The notes: generated by a model from the letters alone, not told the origin. A stretch of 64,000 bases of DNA from Paraburkholderia acidisoli (GCF_009789675.1 NZ_CP046913.1:2356001-2420000), one strand, 5' to 3'; shown: positions 9,435 through 18,404, counted from the first letter of the stretch. Made by a program: numbers and translations.

Positions 9435-10022
9435 CTATTTTTCGACGATCTGCACGCGTATGCCGTTTGTAAGGATGGTGATTGTACCGGGTTCGTAATT
9501 CACGCCGGCAAATTGCAGCTGTTCGGGCTTGAACGTATAGACGGGATAGTTGTTGAGCAACTGCGTCGCGACCAGCGCGGCCACCGCATTGACCTGCTGC
9601 GCGTAGGCGGCCGCGTTGCCCGCCATATCGACGCTATCGACGGACGGCGAGCGCAGCACGACGGCGCGGCTCTGCGCGTCGTAGGCGAGTTCGCTCGACA
9701 TCGTGAACGCGCCGTTCACGGGCTCCTGCGCGAGCGGACTTTCCAGATGCACGTCGAGCCGCACGGCCACGCGGTTGCGATCGGGCAAGAGCGTCACGAC
9801 CGGATTCGCGAGCGAAACGTCGAAGATCTGCTGCATCGAGCGGTGATACGGAAACTTGCGCTGCACCGCTTCCTGCACCTGCTGCTGCGAGAACGTGTAG
9901 TGGTCGGGAATGAACGGGAAAATCCCCGTCGCACACGCGCCGAGCGACATCGCCGAGCCCGCCGCGGCGCACGCGGCAAGCAGGAAGGCGCGACGGGACA
10001 CGCGCGTTGCGGTACGGATCAT
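9435..10022 (-). CDS. DUF1439-type lipoprotein with Tat-like signal
   Basis: The 195-residue product begins with [14 protein letters not shown], a twin-arginine-like signal, and has a lipobox ending LGAC, so it is probably a lipid-anchored periplasmic protein. The mature part ([39 protein letters not shown]) matches the DUF1439 family (E. coli YceB type), beta-rich envelope proteins of unknown role. The ATG at 10022 is preceded by GAGGAGA; an upstream in-frame ATG would bury the signal sequence. It lies 68 nt from uppP in the same direction. Confidence 0.8.
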   Translation of the reverse strand: MIRTATRVSRRAFLLAACAAAGSAMSLGACATGIFPFIPDHYTFSQQQVQEAVQRKFPYHRSMQQIFDVSLANPVVTLLPDRNRVAVRLDVHLESPLAQEPVNGAFTMSSELAYDAQSRAVVLRSPSVDSVDMAGNAAAYAQQVNAVAALVATQLLNNYPVYTFKPEQLQFAGVNYEPGTITILTNGIRVQIVEK

Positions 10023-10127
10023 GCGAAATCTCCTCGATGAAATGGGCGCGCAGCGAACAGCGCCGTCGCGCGCAGCCGACATTCTGGCCGAAGGCGCGCA
10101 CGGCTTGCAGGAACCGGCGCGCGAAAC

Positions 10128-10421
10128 TCAGCGTGCCGGCTGCGTCTCGCTTTCGAGACGCGCGATCCAGGCGAGCGCCTCGTCGCGCGACTCGCCGCAC
10201 ATTTCCGCTTGCGGCTGCAGGCCCGAACAGCAGGCAGGCCGCAGCGGCGAGCCGAAAATCCGGCAACGCAGATCGTCGCCGAGCTGCACGCAGCGCACGC
10301 CGGCCGGCTTCCCCTCGGGCATGCCCGGAATCGGGCTCGAAATGGAAGGCGCGATGCAGCACGCGCCACAGCCGGGACGGCAGGCGTGCGCGGACACATC
10401 GGTAAGAACAACGGAAGTCAC
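10128..10421 (-). CDS. YkgJ family cysteine cluster protein
   Basis: The 97-residue product carries the N-terminal cluster C14-x3-C18-x2-C21-C22 ([14 protein letters not shown]), then [13 protein letters not shown] and PACCSGLQ, the pattern of the YkgJ / zinc- or iron-chelating cysteine cluster family. The function of the family is unknown. The start is a GTG at 10421, supported by AGGAAA upstream; no ATG is available close by. It is divergent from hemN, and the 228-nt gap (10422-10649) must hold both promoters. Confidence 0.8.
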   Translation of the reverse strand: MTSVVLTDVSAHACRPGCGACCIAPSISSPIPGMPEGKPAGVRCVQLGDDLRCRIFGSPLRPACCSGLQPQAEMCGESRDEALAWIARLESETQPAR

Positions 10422-10649
10422 AACGGGTTTCCTGAAAACGTCCGGCGATTCTGACAAAACGTGTCGACGCGCGTTCAACAACGGGAACGGCAGCGACCCA
10501 GGCGCACGCCGGTGGCGCCCCCCGCATTGTGCCATCGACGGGTCTGCGACCTTTTTACGCAAACGCTTCGTCCGACACGCTCTTACACTTTCTGTCACAG
10601 GCGCTGTCGGACACGACCCGGCGCGCGCCGCCCACCCCCGAGAGTCCGC

Positions 10650-12035
10650 ATGAGCGACGCCGACCTGCTCTTCCGTCCCGACCTGCTCGCCAAATATGGC
10701 GCCAACGGCCCGCGCTACACGTCCTACCCCACGGCGCTGCAGTTCCGCGACGACTTCGATCTCGCCCACTACGCGCGCGCCGCCGCCGATCCCGGCGCGA
10801 GCGACACCGACCTCTCGCTCTACTTCCACATTCCGTTCTGCGACACGGTCTGCTTTTATTGCGGCTGCAACAAGATCGCGACAAAAAACCGCGCCCGCGC
10901 GAAGCCGTATCTCGCGCAGATGATTCGCGAGCTGGACCGCCAGGCCGCGCTGTTCGACACGAAGCGCCCGGTTTCGCAGCTGCATTGGGGCGGCGGCACG
11001 CCCACGTTCCTCTCGCTCGACGAGATGAGCACGCTGATGACCGCGACGCGCGAACGCTTCGCGCTGCGCCCCGACGACGAAGCGGAGTATTCGATCGAGA
11101 TCGACCCGCGCGAGGCGTCGGCGCAGACCGTCGCACATCTGCGCTCGCTCGGCTTCAACCGGCTGAGCCTCGGCGTGCAGGACTTCGACCCGGTCGTGCA
11201 GCAGGCGATCAACCGCGTGCAGCCGCTCGAACTCACGGTGGACGTGATGAACGCCGCGCGCGCGAACGGCTTCGAATCGATCAGCGTCGATCTGATCTAC
11301 GGCCTGCCGCATCAGAGCGTGAAAAGTTTCCGCCGTACGCTCGACACGATGCTGCTGCTCGCACCCGATCGCATTTCCGTGTTCGGCTACGCGCACATGC
11401 CGCATCTCTTCAAGATGCAGCGCCAGATGGACGAAGCCACGCTGCCCACCCCGGCCACGCGCCTCGCGCTGCTGCAACTCGTGGTCGAACAGCTGACCGA
11501 CGCCGGTTACGTCTACATCGGCATGGATCACTTCGCGCTGCCCACCGACGAACTCGCGCGCGCGCAGGCGAGGCGCACGCTGCATCGTAATTTCCAGGGC
11601 TACAGCACGCGCGCCGACTGCGATCTGATCGGCTTCGGCGCGTCTTCCATCGGCAAGGTCGGCGACGTGTACGCGCAGAACGCGAAAGACCTGCCCGGCT
11701 ACGGCGCGGCGATCGACGCCGGGCGCCTCGCGATCGCGCGCGGTGTGCGCCTTACCGCCGACGACCGTCTGCGCCGCGACATCATCACCGAACTCATGTG
11801 CAATCTCGAACTGCGATACGACGAGTTCGAAGCCGCCTACGGCGTGCGTTTCGCGGCCACGTTCAGCGACGAACTCGAACGCCTCGCCGGTTTCGAGCGC
11901 GACGGCCTGGTGGCGCGCGGTGCGAACCGGCTCGAGGTGCTGCCGGCCGGACGCATGTTCGTGCGCAATATCGCGATGGTGTTCGACCGCTACCTGGGCG
12001 CGCAGCGGCCCGACCGGTTTTCGCGGACGATCTGA
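10650..12035 (+). CDS. hemN: Oxygen-independent coproporphyrinogen III dehydrogenase
   Basis: HemN is a radical-SAM enzyme that oxidatively decarboxylates coproporphyrinogen III to protoporphyrinogen IX without oxygen, in the cytoplasm. The 461-residue product has the N-terminal [18 protein letters not shown], the cluster motif C64-x3-C68-x2-C71 ([11 protein letters not shown]), the glycine-rich [11 protein letters not shown], and the C-terminal HemN domain ([22 protein letters not shown]). The length fits true HemN rather than the shorter HemW. I start at ATG 10650 because it gives the family N-terminus. Confidence 0.95.
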   Translation: MSDADLLFRPDLLAKYGANGPRYTSYPTALQFRDDFDLAHYARAAADPGASDTDLSLYFHIPFCDTVCFYCGCNKIATKNRARAKPYLAQMIRELDRQAALFDTKRPVSQLHWGGGTPTFLSLDEMSTLMTATRERFALRPDDEAEYSIEIDPREASAQTVAHLRSLGFNRLSLGVQDFDPVVQQAINRVQPLELTVDVMNAARANGFESISVDLIYGLPHQSVKSFRRTLDTMLLLAPDRISVFGYAHMPHLFKMQRQMDEATLPTPATRLALLQLVVEQLTDAGYVYIGMDHFALPTDELARAQARRTLHRNFQGYSTRADCDLIGFGASSIGKVGDVYAQNAKDLPGYGAAIDAGRLAIARGVRLTADDRLRRDIITELMCNLELRYDEFEAAYGVRFAATFSDELERLAGFERDGLVARGANRLEVLPAGRMFVRNIAMVFDRYLGAQRPDRFSRTI

Positions 12036-12052
12036 GGCGGCGGTTGCCGCGG

Positions 12053-12081
12053 TTGCCTGAGCGGGGGATTTGCGTCATAAT
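12053..12081 (+). promoter_or_regulatory. Promoter of tRNA-Leu
   Basis: TTGCCT (12053-12058) and CATAAT (12076-12081), 17 bp apart, end 12 bp before the tRNA. Although the island has replaced all downstream DNA, the tRNA keeps its own promoter. Confidence 0.55.
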
Positions 12082-12093
12082 CACCGGCTACCC

Positions 12094-12178
12094 GCCTCGG
12101 TGGTGAAATTGGTAGACGCGCCGGACTCAAAATCCGGTTCCGAAAGGAGTGCCGGTTCGATTCCGGCCCGAGGCACCA
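12094..12178 (+). tRNA. tRNA-Leu (anticodon CAA), island insertion target
   Basis: The 85-nt gene has acceptor stem GCCTCGG / CCGAGGC, an anticodon arm CCGGA / CTCAAAA / TCCGG (anticodon CAA), a long variable arm as expected for a class II tRNA, the T loop TTCGATT and an encoded CCA. The gene remains intact because the island supplies an equivalent 3' end. Positions 12160-12178 recur in degenerate form at 28516-28533. Confidence 0.96.
12160..12178 (+). repeat. attL core
   Basis: ATTCCGGCCCGAGGCACCA is the last 19 nt of tRNA-Leu. The copy at 28516-28533 matches it except for one missing G. Confidence 0.75.
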
Positions 12179-12211
12179 TATACCTTCCAAACGTCCACCA
12201 CGTTTGACCAG

Positions 12212-12246
12212 AAAACCCCGCCAGATATAGTCTCGCGGGGTTTTTT
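12212..12246 (+). terminator. Terminator after tRNA-Leu
   Basis: AAAACCCCGC (12212-12221) pairs with GCGGGGTTTT (12235-12244), followed by more T. It closely resembles the terminator at 28541-28577 on the other side of the island, so the insertion left the tRNA with an equivalent terminator. Confidence 0.85.
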
Positions 12247-12386
12247 ATTGCAAACTACTCCCAACTTTCACCAGTACCAACAACCCCCATGCGGGGGTTC
12301 TTCCGGGGGTTGTCCTGCGTTCGGGCAAGTCGGCGGTGAAAAAGACCCCCGAAAAGACCCCTGCGACCGTCGCACGGAGCACCCAC

Positions 12387-13610
12387 ATGGCTCTCACCGA
12401 TCTCGCGGTTCGCAACGCCAAGCCGGCGGAAAAACAGCAGAAGCTGTTCGACGCTGGCGGTCTCTTCCTTCTCGTCACACCAGCTGGCGGCAAGCGCTGG
12501 GTGCTGAAGTATCGGATCGGCGGCAAGGAAAAGAGCCTCGCGCTCGGCACTTATCCCGAAGTCTCGGTGGTCGAAGCCCGCAAGCGGCGCGACGCCGCGC
12601 GGGAAAAGCTGGCGGCGGGCACTGATCCGGGCGAAGCCAAGAAGGCTGACAAGCGCGCGGCGAAGCTGGCGGCTGCCAACTCGTTCGAAGCCGTTGCGCT
12701 GGCGTGGATGGACGAGCGGCGCCCGTACGTTGAACCGGCGCAATACGATAAGACGCTGGCACGATTCAAGAACGACGCTTTTCCCTGGCTCGGCAAGCGC
12801 CCCATCTCCGAGATTGATGCGCCAGAGATTCTTGATGCGCTAAAGCGCGTCGATAGCCGCGGCGCACGCTTCACGGCTCACCGTCTGCGCGGCGAGATCA
12901 GCCGTGTGTTCCGCTATGGGATCAAGGAAGGCTTTTGCAAGTCCGATCCCGCTCGTGATCTGGTCGGGGCAATCCCGCCAGCCAAGACTGAGCATTTCGC
13001 GTCCATCACCGAGCCGGCCAAGGTCGGCGAGATGCTGCGTGCATTCGACGGTTTCACTGGCACCTTCCCGGTGCTGTGCGCGCTCAAGCTCGCGCCGATG
13101 TTGTTCGTTCGGCCCGGCGAACTGAGGCAGGCCGAATGGACGGAGATCGATCTGGACAAAGGCGAATGGCGCTACCACGTCAGCAAGACGAAGACGGAGC
13201 ATCTCGTGCCGTTGGCCACGCGGGCGGTCGTCATCTTGCGCGAGTTGCACGCGCTGACCGGCTCCGATCGTTACGTGTTCCCCGGCGCACGCGACCGAAA
13301 ACGCCCCATGAGCGAAGCTACGGTTAACGCGGCGCTGCGTCGCCTCGGGTATGACACGCGCACGGAAATCACCGGCCACGGCTTCCGCGCGATGGCGCGT
13401 ACTATCCTCCACGAGGAGTTGGAGCAAAAGCCGGAAGTCATCGAGCACCAGCTCGCGCACTCGGTTCCCGATAACCTCGGAAAAGCTTACAACCGCACGA
13501 AGTTCCTCAAGGAGCGGCGCGCAATGATGCAGAAGTGGGCGGATTATCTCGAAGGACTCAAGGCAGGCGCGCACGTTATTTCGATGAATCCGACAGCCAG
13601 AGTGGCTTAG
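12387..13610 (+). CDS. P4-type tyrosine integrase
   Basis: A 407-residue site-specific recombinase that would insert and excise the island at tRNA-Leu. It has the N-terminal DUF4102-type arm-binding domain (MALTDLAVRNAKPAEKQQKL), a core-binding domain from about residue 97, and a catalytic domain with R242 (FVRPGELRQAEW), the H331-x-x-R334 motif (GHGFRAMAR), H358 and nucleophile Y368 (AYNRTKF). All catalytic residues are present, so it should be active. I choose the ATG at 12387, preceded by ACGGAG, over the in-frame GTG at 12336. It reads away from the tRNA. G5/C5 runs upstream (12282-12362) and at 28439-28460 may be arm-type binding sites. Confidence 0.9.
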   Translation: MALTDLAVRNAKPAEKQQKLFDAGGLFLLVTPAGGKRWVLKYRIGGKEKSLALGTYPEVSVVEARKRRDAAREKLAAGTDPGEAKKADKRAAKLAAANSFEAVALAWMDERRPYVEPAQYDKTLARFKNDAFPWLGKRPISEIDAPEILDALKRVDSRGARFTAHRLRGEISRVFRYGIKEGFCKSDPARDLVGAIPPAKTEHFASITEPAKVGEMLRAFDGFTGTFPVLCALKLAPMLFVRPGELRQAEWTEIDLDKGEWRYHVSKTKTEHLVPLATRAVVILRELHALTGSDRYVFPGARDRKRPMSEATVNAALRRLGYDTRTEITGHGFRAMARTILHEELEQKPEVIEHQLAHSVPDNLGKAYNRTKFLKERRAMMQKWADYLEGLKAGAHVISMNPTARVA

Positions 13611-13688
13611 GAGCTATCTTCGATCTAGTGCTTGGATGACTCCAGCAGCGAGCCGTGACGTACAACAATACCGGAGCAGACTGCGATC

Positions 13689-14348
13689 ATGAGTTCCGTC
13701 GACAGGAAAGCACTGACCCTCATCTGGCTGAAGCAGCTAGGCCGTTGGCTAGCGAGATTACGGATGGCAGTTCTCGCCATCTTGCCAATCGTTAGCGTCA
13801 TTGCGTGGTTGTGGCTGGTGGGCTGTACAGAGCCACATTTCCGATGGTCAGGGCTTTTCCTGCAGACCCTCGGTGTATTCAACGTCGCCATCGGTGTAGC
13901 AAGCACTCGAAGGCAGTTCGGACGCCCTTCTCTAGCTGATCGCGTCGAGGCATTTATCCGTGAACGGCCCCGCTTCCCAAAATCGGCAATCGTCGCCGTT
14001 GGCGCCAGCCTCGGCGGAATCAGCACAAGTGCCGCCGTCGGCACAGTTGGAGTAACTGCGAGTACCGCTCAACCAATCGATGCTCGCGTGCTGGTGTTAG
14101 AGAAGCAAATGCAAGAAATCATGATAAACGCGACACGAGACAAGACCGAGCTTCTTCAGAAGTTGGCTGAACATCAAAATCTTATAGAAGCCGAATCTAC
14201 TAGTCGTTCGACAGCCGATGTGGAAATTCACCAAAAATTGGAAATGACGGCAACAGGTGGCCTTGATCTGACGCTCTGCGGTGCTGCGTGGCTCCTCTTC
14301 GGCAGTACTCTGGGATCCCTTTCCGTGGAGCTCGCGCGCGTCCTATAG
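13689..14348 (+). CDS. Hypothetical membrane protein with coiled-coil segment
   Basis: The 219-residue product has two N-terminal hydrophobic segments (about 27-46 and 54-70), a Gly/Ala/Thr-rich third (about 98-122), a charged helical stretch likely to be a coiled coil (about 130-185, LEKQMQEIMINATRDKTELL), and a C-terminal hydrophobic segment. It resembles phage or island membrane proteins in layout only; I cannot name a family. It follows the integrase by 78 nt in the same direction and could be cargo carried beside it. The gap to the next gene (14349-14513) is unremarkable. Confidence 0.65.
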   Translation: MSSVDRKALTLIWLKQLGRWLARLRMAVLAILPIVSVIAWLWLVGCTEPHFRWSGLFLQTLGVFNVAIGVASTRRQFGRPSLADRVEAFIRERPRFPKSAIVAVGASLGGISTSAAVGTVGVTASTAQPIDARVLVLEKQMQEIMINATRDKTELLQKLAEHQNLIEAESTSRSTADVEIHQKLEMTATGGLDLTLCGAAWLLFGSTLGSLSVELARVL

Positions 14349-14513
14349 TGCGGACTTTCGTCACGCAAGCTCCCACGCGCATCCAATGCTAGCTCACCTT
14401 ACTGGTTCGTCAACAGCGCGTCATTCGCGCGCGCGTAGTGGACGCGTGCGTGCTCTTTTTCGGTGTGAAGAATCGCGCCGCCTTAACAGCGACCCAGCGG
14501 CGCCCACAATCCG

Positions 14514-14753
14514 TCAAGCGTCGGTTCCAACGTCGGCGACGCTCGGGACGCGGTACCCGACCGGATCGCCCAGCCAGCAATGCACCTCCTCGTTTTTCCA
14601 CACGGTGCAACGCAAGGTCAGCTGGATCGGTTTAGGCGCCCTCCCTTCCAGACAGCGCTTGCGCCAAGTCTCACGAGAAACGCCGACGAACGGCGCAATC
14701 TGGTCCCAGCGCGAAAGACCCACAAGCGGCAGAGTGTCGGTGTGCTTATGCAT
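14514..14753 (-). CDS. AlpA-like DNA-binding regulator / excisionase (copy 1)
   Basis: The 79-residue product has a winged-helix AlpA layout: LPLVGLSRWDQIAPFVGVSR (recognition helix), then ETWRKRCLEGRAPKPIQL, then the wing residues VWKNEEVHCWLGDP. Such proteins activate integrase genes or act as recombination directionality factors. The ATG at 14753 follows GAGGAGG. It overlaps the end of the second recombinase gene by 8 nt (ATGCATAA), so the two are translationally coupled and it may be the directionality factor of that enzyme. A clear paralogue is encoded at 21550-21801. Confidence 0.8.
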   Translation of the reverse strand: MHKHTDTLPLVGLSRWDQIAPFVGVSRETWRKRCLEGRAPKPIQLTLRCTVWKNEEVHCWLGDPVGYRVPSVADVGTDA

Positions 14754-15660
14754 TCCCCACCTCCTCGGCCGCCAGCTCTTTCCGACCGTACACGTACTCC
14801 ACCCAAGTGCCGCGGCCATCTCCATGACCGAGCCACGTCGACACGCCGGCCGCCGCTTCGCGCCGCGACACGCCGACTGCCTTCAGGCGCCTGAGGTGTT
14901 CCGCCGTGTACGCATAACGGAGGCTGTGCGGGGCATCCGCGCCGGTCATCCCCGCCTTGCGCACCACGTAGTGGAAGCGATCCATTGCCCGCTTTAGGTC
15001 GGGTTTCCGCACAAGCTTGCCGCCGGACGCCTTTGTGAGATCGATTGCGCGCTCAACCAGCGTTGCCGCGTGCTGGCGGTCCAACGATGGGCTGCGCCGG
15101 GTTTTACCGCCCTTCGTGCCATGGATGACAGTTACGAACCCGTCAGCAGCCGGATTGCGCAACGCACGAAGCCAGTCGGCAAGCGACTTCACAGCCCGCA
15201 CGCCCTCCTCCGCGCGCAACCCGAATTGCGCCATCAGTTCGAGGACCACCGCGACGCCGGGGTCGATCGCTGCGACGGTCGGCAGATAGACAGCGAGTGC
15301 CTCGTGCGGCATCGGCCGCTTCGTGCCGGCCCGACTGGCCCCCGCGGCATCCAGACGTGAGTTGGACAGCTTGTCCGCAAACGGGCGGCGTCCAACGCCC
15401 TCCAGTGCGGTACGAATATGCGCGAGGTTGTTTGCTCGGGTGCGCTTGGACAGGCCGCGCGATTCCATATCCGCAGCCCATGCCTCGATGTGCTTCTCCT
15501 TGATCCCGCCAGCCGTGTGAACCTGAAATCCTGCCTCCCAAACGCTAACCGCGAAGCGCATGAGAGATTGATCACGCCCCTTCCGGGTGTGATCTGCCTG
15601 TTTCCCGCGCGCCGAGCGCGCAGCGCGGCACAGGTCGGCCGCCAATGATTTGTGAGACAT
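14746..15660 (-). CDS. Second tyrosine recombinase (integrase-domain protein)
   Basis: A 304-residue tyrosine recombinase distinct from the P4-type enzyme: it lacks the DUF4102 arm domain and resembles the Phage_int_SAM_2 / Integrase_1 class. A SAM-like N-terminal domain (GGIKEKHIEAWAADMESRGL) precedes catalytic residues R149 (FGLRAEEG), H245-x-x-R248 (HSLRYA), H279 (WLGHGDGRG) and Y289 or Y291 (EYVYGRKE). I start at the ATG at 15660; longer frames reach into an Arg-rich stretch. It points toward the tRNA, opposite to the first integrase. It could resolve multimers, act on its own site, or be left from a second element. Inverted repeats lie just upstream. Confidence 0.85.
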   Translation of the reverse strand: MSHKSLAADLCRAARSARGKQADHTRKGRDQSLMRFAVSVWEAGFQVHTAGGIKEKHIEAWAADMESRGLSKRTRANNLAHIRTALEGVGRRPFADKLSNSRLDAAGASRAGTKRPMPHEALAVYLPTVAAIDPGVAVVLELMAQFGLRAEEGVRAVKSLADWLRALRNPAADGFVTVIHGTKGGKTRRSPSLDRQHAATLVERAIDLTKASGGKLVRKPDLKRAMDRFHYVVRKAGMTGADAPHSLRYAYTAEHLRRLKAVGVSRREAAAGVSTWLGHGDGRGTWVEYVYGRKELAAEEVGNA

Positions 15661-15697
15661 GCGTACCCCGTCAATCCAGTGTGAGGCTCGACCCCAG

Positions 15698-15876
15698 GTT
15701 GTCTCTCGCACGGGCCACGGCGGCCCTGCGCGCGATGCGCATGAGAGACAACGAACGGGGGCACGAGCCTCGTGCTGGTGAGTTTGGGAGCGTGCAGCGC
15801 CGGCAGGCCGACGCAGCCTGTACGACTTCGCCATGGGCGAAAGCCGCAACAGGTGAACGCTTCTCCCCGTTCGTTC
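15698..15876. repeat. Nested inverted repeats upstream of the second recombinase
   Basis: Three inverted repeats cluster here: GTTGTCTCTC (15698-15707) with GAGAGACAAC (15743-15752), GCACGAG (15761-15767) with CTCGTGC (15769-15775), and AACGAACGGGG (15750-15760) with CCCCGTTCGTT (15866-15876). They begin 38 bp from the recombinase start codon and could be recombinase or regulator binding sites. The rest of the gap to 16613 shows only a short palindrome (TTGGGCCT / AGGCCCAA at 16187-16203) and no gene I can support. Confidence 0.6.
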
Positions 15877-16613
15877 CGTGAATTTGGCTGTGCGACCGAT
15901 CAGGGGGCGCCAATGCCCTGACCGCGCGAATTGATGGGTGCCAGACGAGCTGACACGACATTGCAGAGGCCGCGACCACGCGCGCCGACGCTCGTCACAC
16001 GGACGAAGACGACGGACGCAACGAGGCGCGGCGTAGGCGCTGGGGAGCGCACGTCACGGATTAATGCCGCAGAAGCGGCGAACGGGGATTGCACTACATG
16101 CCTTCCACCGGAGCGGAAAGGCAGACGGGACGCCTCGCCTGTCGACGAAGCTGTTGCATAGCCCATCTAAAACCGATGGACGGATTTTGGGCCTCAGGCC
16201 CAACTCAAGAAATTCAAACGGTGAAGCAAACCACCGCGCCCGCAAGGCGAGCTTTCACAATTAATGGCTGGGTATCCCAGCTGATCTCGAAGCCTCGGGG
16301 GTGCTGCGGGCAATGAAGCCCCTACCCCAGAGTCTCCGGGTTTTGAAGTCGATGCCTATCCAGGCGGGTTTGCAGCGAGATTAGCCGGTGAGCGGTCAGC
16401 CGGCAAGCATTTCCGCATAGCATTGGCCATCGTCCCCGTGGTGCCGGTCTCGTTCGCAGAGTGACGCATTTCATTTTTCATGAGGGCGCTGTGACAGGCC
16501 CTGATTTCACAAAGTGACGCTGCGAGAGCAACGAAAGCTGCCGCGTTGTGATTGTGCAACATGCGATGTCGAACATCCTCTGTCTTCCCCTGCGAAACCT
16601 CTTTCGGTAGAGA

Positions 16614-16958
16614 TCAGTGCGTCACTTGAATTGCCCCGATGTCTCGGTGCTCAGTAACGCGGCCGTACCCCGGATCGGTTTCATCCAAGCACTGAAAAAC
16701 GATGTCCGTCTCGACCGGCGTCCAGCCCTGCACACCAGAGGCATCGGAATGCGAGAGTTGCATCTTCTTGTTCAGACTCGTGCAGTACTGGGCCGCGATC
16801 TTTACTGTCGTCGCCATGATCTCCGCGCGGGAATTCAAACCACCCCGTGCGGTAGTTCCAACGGTATAGGTATCCTTCCCAATTTGCGTGACTTCGCTCG
16901 TACTAACGCAACCCGCCACCAAAGTGGTTAGGCAAAACAATGCGGCCGCTTTTTTCAA
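16614..16958 (-). CDS. Small lipoprotein
   Basis: The 114-residue product starts with a lipoprotein signal (KKAAALFCLTTLVAGC, lipobox LVAGC), so it should be acylated and anchored in the cell envelope. The mature part (EVTQIGKDTYTVGTTARGG, KIAAQYCTSLNKKMQLS) is a small domain seen in many short bacterial lipoproteins of unknown role. The start codon appears to be TTG at 16958, preceded by GGGGAG; no ATG or GTG fits the signal peptide. It stands alone as likely cargo. Confidence 0.7.
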   Translation of the reverse strand: MKKAAALFCLTTLVAGCVSTSEVTQIGKDTYTVGTTARGGLNSRAEIMATTVKIAAQYCTSLNKKMQLSHSDASGVQGWTPVETDIVFQCLDETDPGYGRVTEHRDIGAIQVTH

Positions 16959-17037
16959 CGCGTTCTCCCCGTGAGTTGTGGTCGTTGCGAGCGAACCATA
17001 TCACGGGGGAGGCGAGCAATGAACGGGACCGCGACCA

Positions 17038-17241
17038 TCATGGCGAATCCGGCGATTTGCGTGCCTTCCAACGGAAGCTAGCGCGATGCCGGGTCTGTAT
17101 CACCATCCAAGCCCTTTCGATTTCGTACTTTTTCAGCCAATGCGAGCCGCCGCGGCGTGCTTGGTCAATTGCGGTCTCAAGCAAATTGAAGTCGATCGGC
17201 TGCCTCATCGCTCCGAACGCGGGGCCCTGGCTTGACGACAT
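17038..17241 (-). CDS. Small hypothetical protein coupled to the preceding gene (67 aa)
   Basis: The product begins MSSSQGPAFGAMRQPIDFNL and ends in a basic tail. I recognise no family. Its ATG (17241) lies 3 nt after the stop of the gene ending at 17245, which suggests translational coupling and supports it as a real gene and the third member of a three-gene run that starts at 18042. Confidence 0.45.
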   Translation of the reverse strand: MSSSQGPAFGAMRQPIDFNLLETAIDQARRGGSHWLKKYEIERAWMVIQTRHRASFRWKARKSPDSP

Positions 17242-17244
17242 AGG

Positions 17245-17496
17245 TCAATCAGTCGCAGAGGTCGTGACAAGGCTCGTATCACTTCGACGAGCCGCGATTT
17301 CGTCACGCAATCGCCGCGCCAAGTGAGCGTGATTCCGCTGCTGCTTTAGCATCGCAGTGAACATTTCGCCCGAAGACGACGAAGGGTGAACCGCACCGAG
17401 GGGCGGTTGGTAACCTTCGAACCAACGACCGTATTCGTAGAGCGCCAAGGTATCGGCAAGCGCCGCGGAAAATTGTTCGACAGGGAAATTGTTCAT
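17245..17496 (-). CDS. Small hypothetical protein (83 aa)
   Basis: The product begins MNNFPVEQFSAALADTLALY and contains a helical, His/Arg-rich C-terminal half (AMLKQQRNHAHLARRLRDEI). No family is recognised. It starts 6 nt downstream of the hydroxylase-like gene stop and runs into the 67-residue gene after 3 nt, so the three are probably one transcript. Confidence 0.55.
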   Translation of the reverse strand: MNNFPVEQFSAALADTLALYEYGRWFEGYQPPLGAVHPSSSSGEMFTAMLKQQRNHAHLARRLRDEIAARRSDTSLVTTSATD

Positions 17497-17502
17497 AGTC
17501 AG

Positions 17503-18042
17503 TCAATCCGAACGGGCGTCAATGATGAGATGGATACGATCGTCAGCGCTGTTGTTCACGACTTCATGGTCCACACTAGCGTTGAACCACCAAACTTCGC
17601 CAGGCTTCATGAACACGTGTTCGCCACCGGCACAAAAGGAGCAACCAGGAAGGCTTTGAAGAGGTATGTGGTAGCGCTGATAGTGATGCGCATAAGCACC
17701 AAGGACGTCGCGATGCGGCTTGATAGATTTGCCGGCAGGCAACCGCGTTATCAGGACTCGCCCTAGCATCGTGGCGTTGACGCGCGCCAACAAGCCGTGA
17801 ATCAATGGACGAGCCTCGGGCAGTTGAGCAAGCGCGGGCATGCTGGAGCAAACAAGCTGGTCTCCGATATTCGAAGCCGAAGTGTCAGAAAATCTCAACA
17901 AGATGTCCCGCACGTCCGCGTGCGGGGAGTTTGCAAAATCTTGCCGAACAGAATTGGCGCCCCAAAGATCAGGATTGCGCTGAAGGGCTGTGCGCAACGG
18001 CATCACGTCAGTGTTAATCGCGATCAGCAGGAAGTTATCCAT
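17503..18042 (-). CDS. Aspartyl/asparaginyl beta-hydroxylase-like 2-oxoglutarate oxygenase
   Basis: The 179-residue product has the double-stranded beta-helix iron motif of the aspartyl/asparaginyl hydroxylase family: H110-x-D112 (IKPHRDVLG) and H159 (NASVDHEVVN), with R169 (DDRIHLIIDA) placed to bind 2-oxoglutarate and WWFNASVDHE as the family core. It would use Fe(II), oxygen and 2-oxoglutarate to hydroxylate a protein or peptide. The first 60 residues are not part of the fold. I start at ATG 18042 behind AAGGTG; a GTG at 18054 is an alternative. It heads a run with two small genes, whose products are possible substrates or partners; this is inference from position only. Confidence 0.75.
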   Translation of the reverse strand: MDNFLLIAINTDVMPLRTALQRNPDLWGANSVRQDFANSPHADVRDILLRFSDTSASNIGDQLVCSSMPALAQLPEARPLIHGLLARVNATMLGRVLITRLPAGKSIKPHRDVLGAYAHHYQRYHIPLQSLPGCSFCAGGEHVFMKPGEVWWFNASVDHEVVNNSADDRIHLIIDARSD

Positions 18043-18286
18043 ATGTGTTTTCACCTTGTTTGTAGCTGCCCATAAGAAACGTTTCAGCGGGCTATTCAGG
18101 CGAATACTGCTCGCCTGAGCCTCAGGTTCGCGGCCGATCGCGACTAGCGTACCTAGCTTCTGTCTCGATCTAAACGCTTAGCGCAGTCCTGCGGTTTTCT
18201 TTTTGGTGTGCGGAAATTCCCACCGCCTTTCCAGACACGGAAGACGCATACGAGAATTTCACGTCGTTGGGCTCTGTCAGTGTCGA

Positions 18287-18309
18287 CACAACTCGAGGCG
18301 CGAGTTGTG
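18287..18309. repeat. Hairpin in the gap before the hydroxylase gene
   Basis: CACAACTCG (18287-18295) and CGAGTTGTG (18301-18309) form a 9-bp stem with a 5-nt loop and no T-tract. The gap 18043-18404 shows nothing else; the hairpin may end the transcript of the 59-residue gene or mark an operator for the hydroxylase run. Confidence 0.45.
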
Positions 18310-18404
18310 GCATAGGCTCTTAGTTACCGCGCTTGCCGGCACGTGCAGCACTTATGAATTCGCGCCATCACTTGCACCGTTTGTCCGCAAGAAGCATTCG
18401 AGCC

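Noticed and set aside
16356..16562. A 68-codon minus-strand frame in the gap before the second recombinase
   Set aside because: The product is plausible (begins MLHNHNAAAF) but it has no clear ribosome binding site, partner or family; not enough to call a gene.
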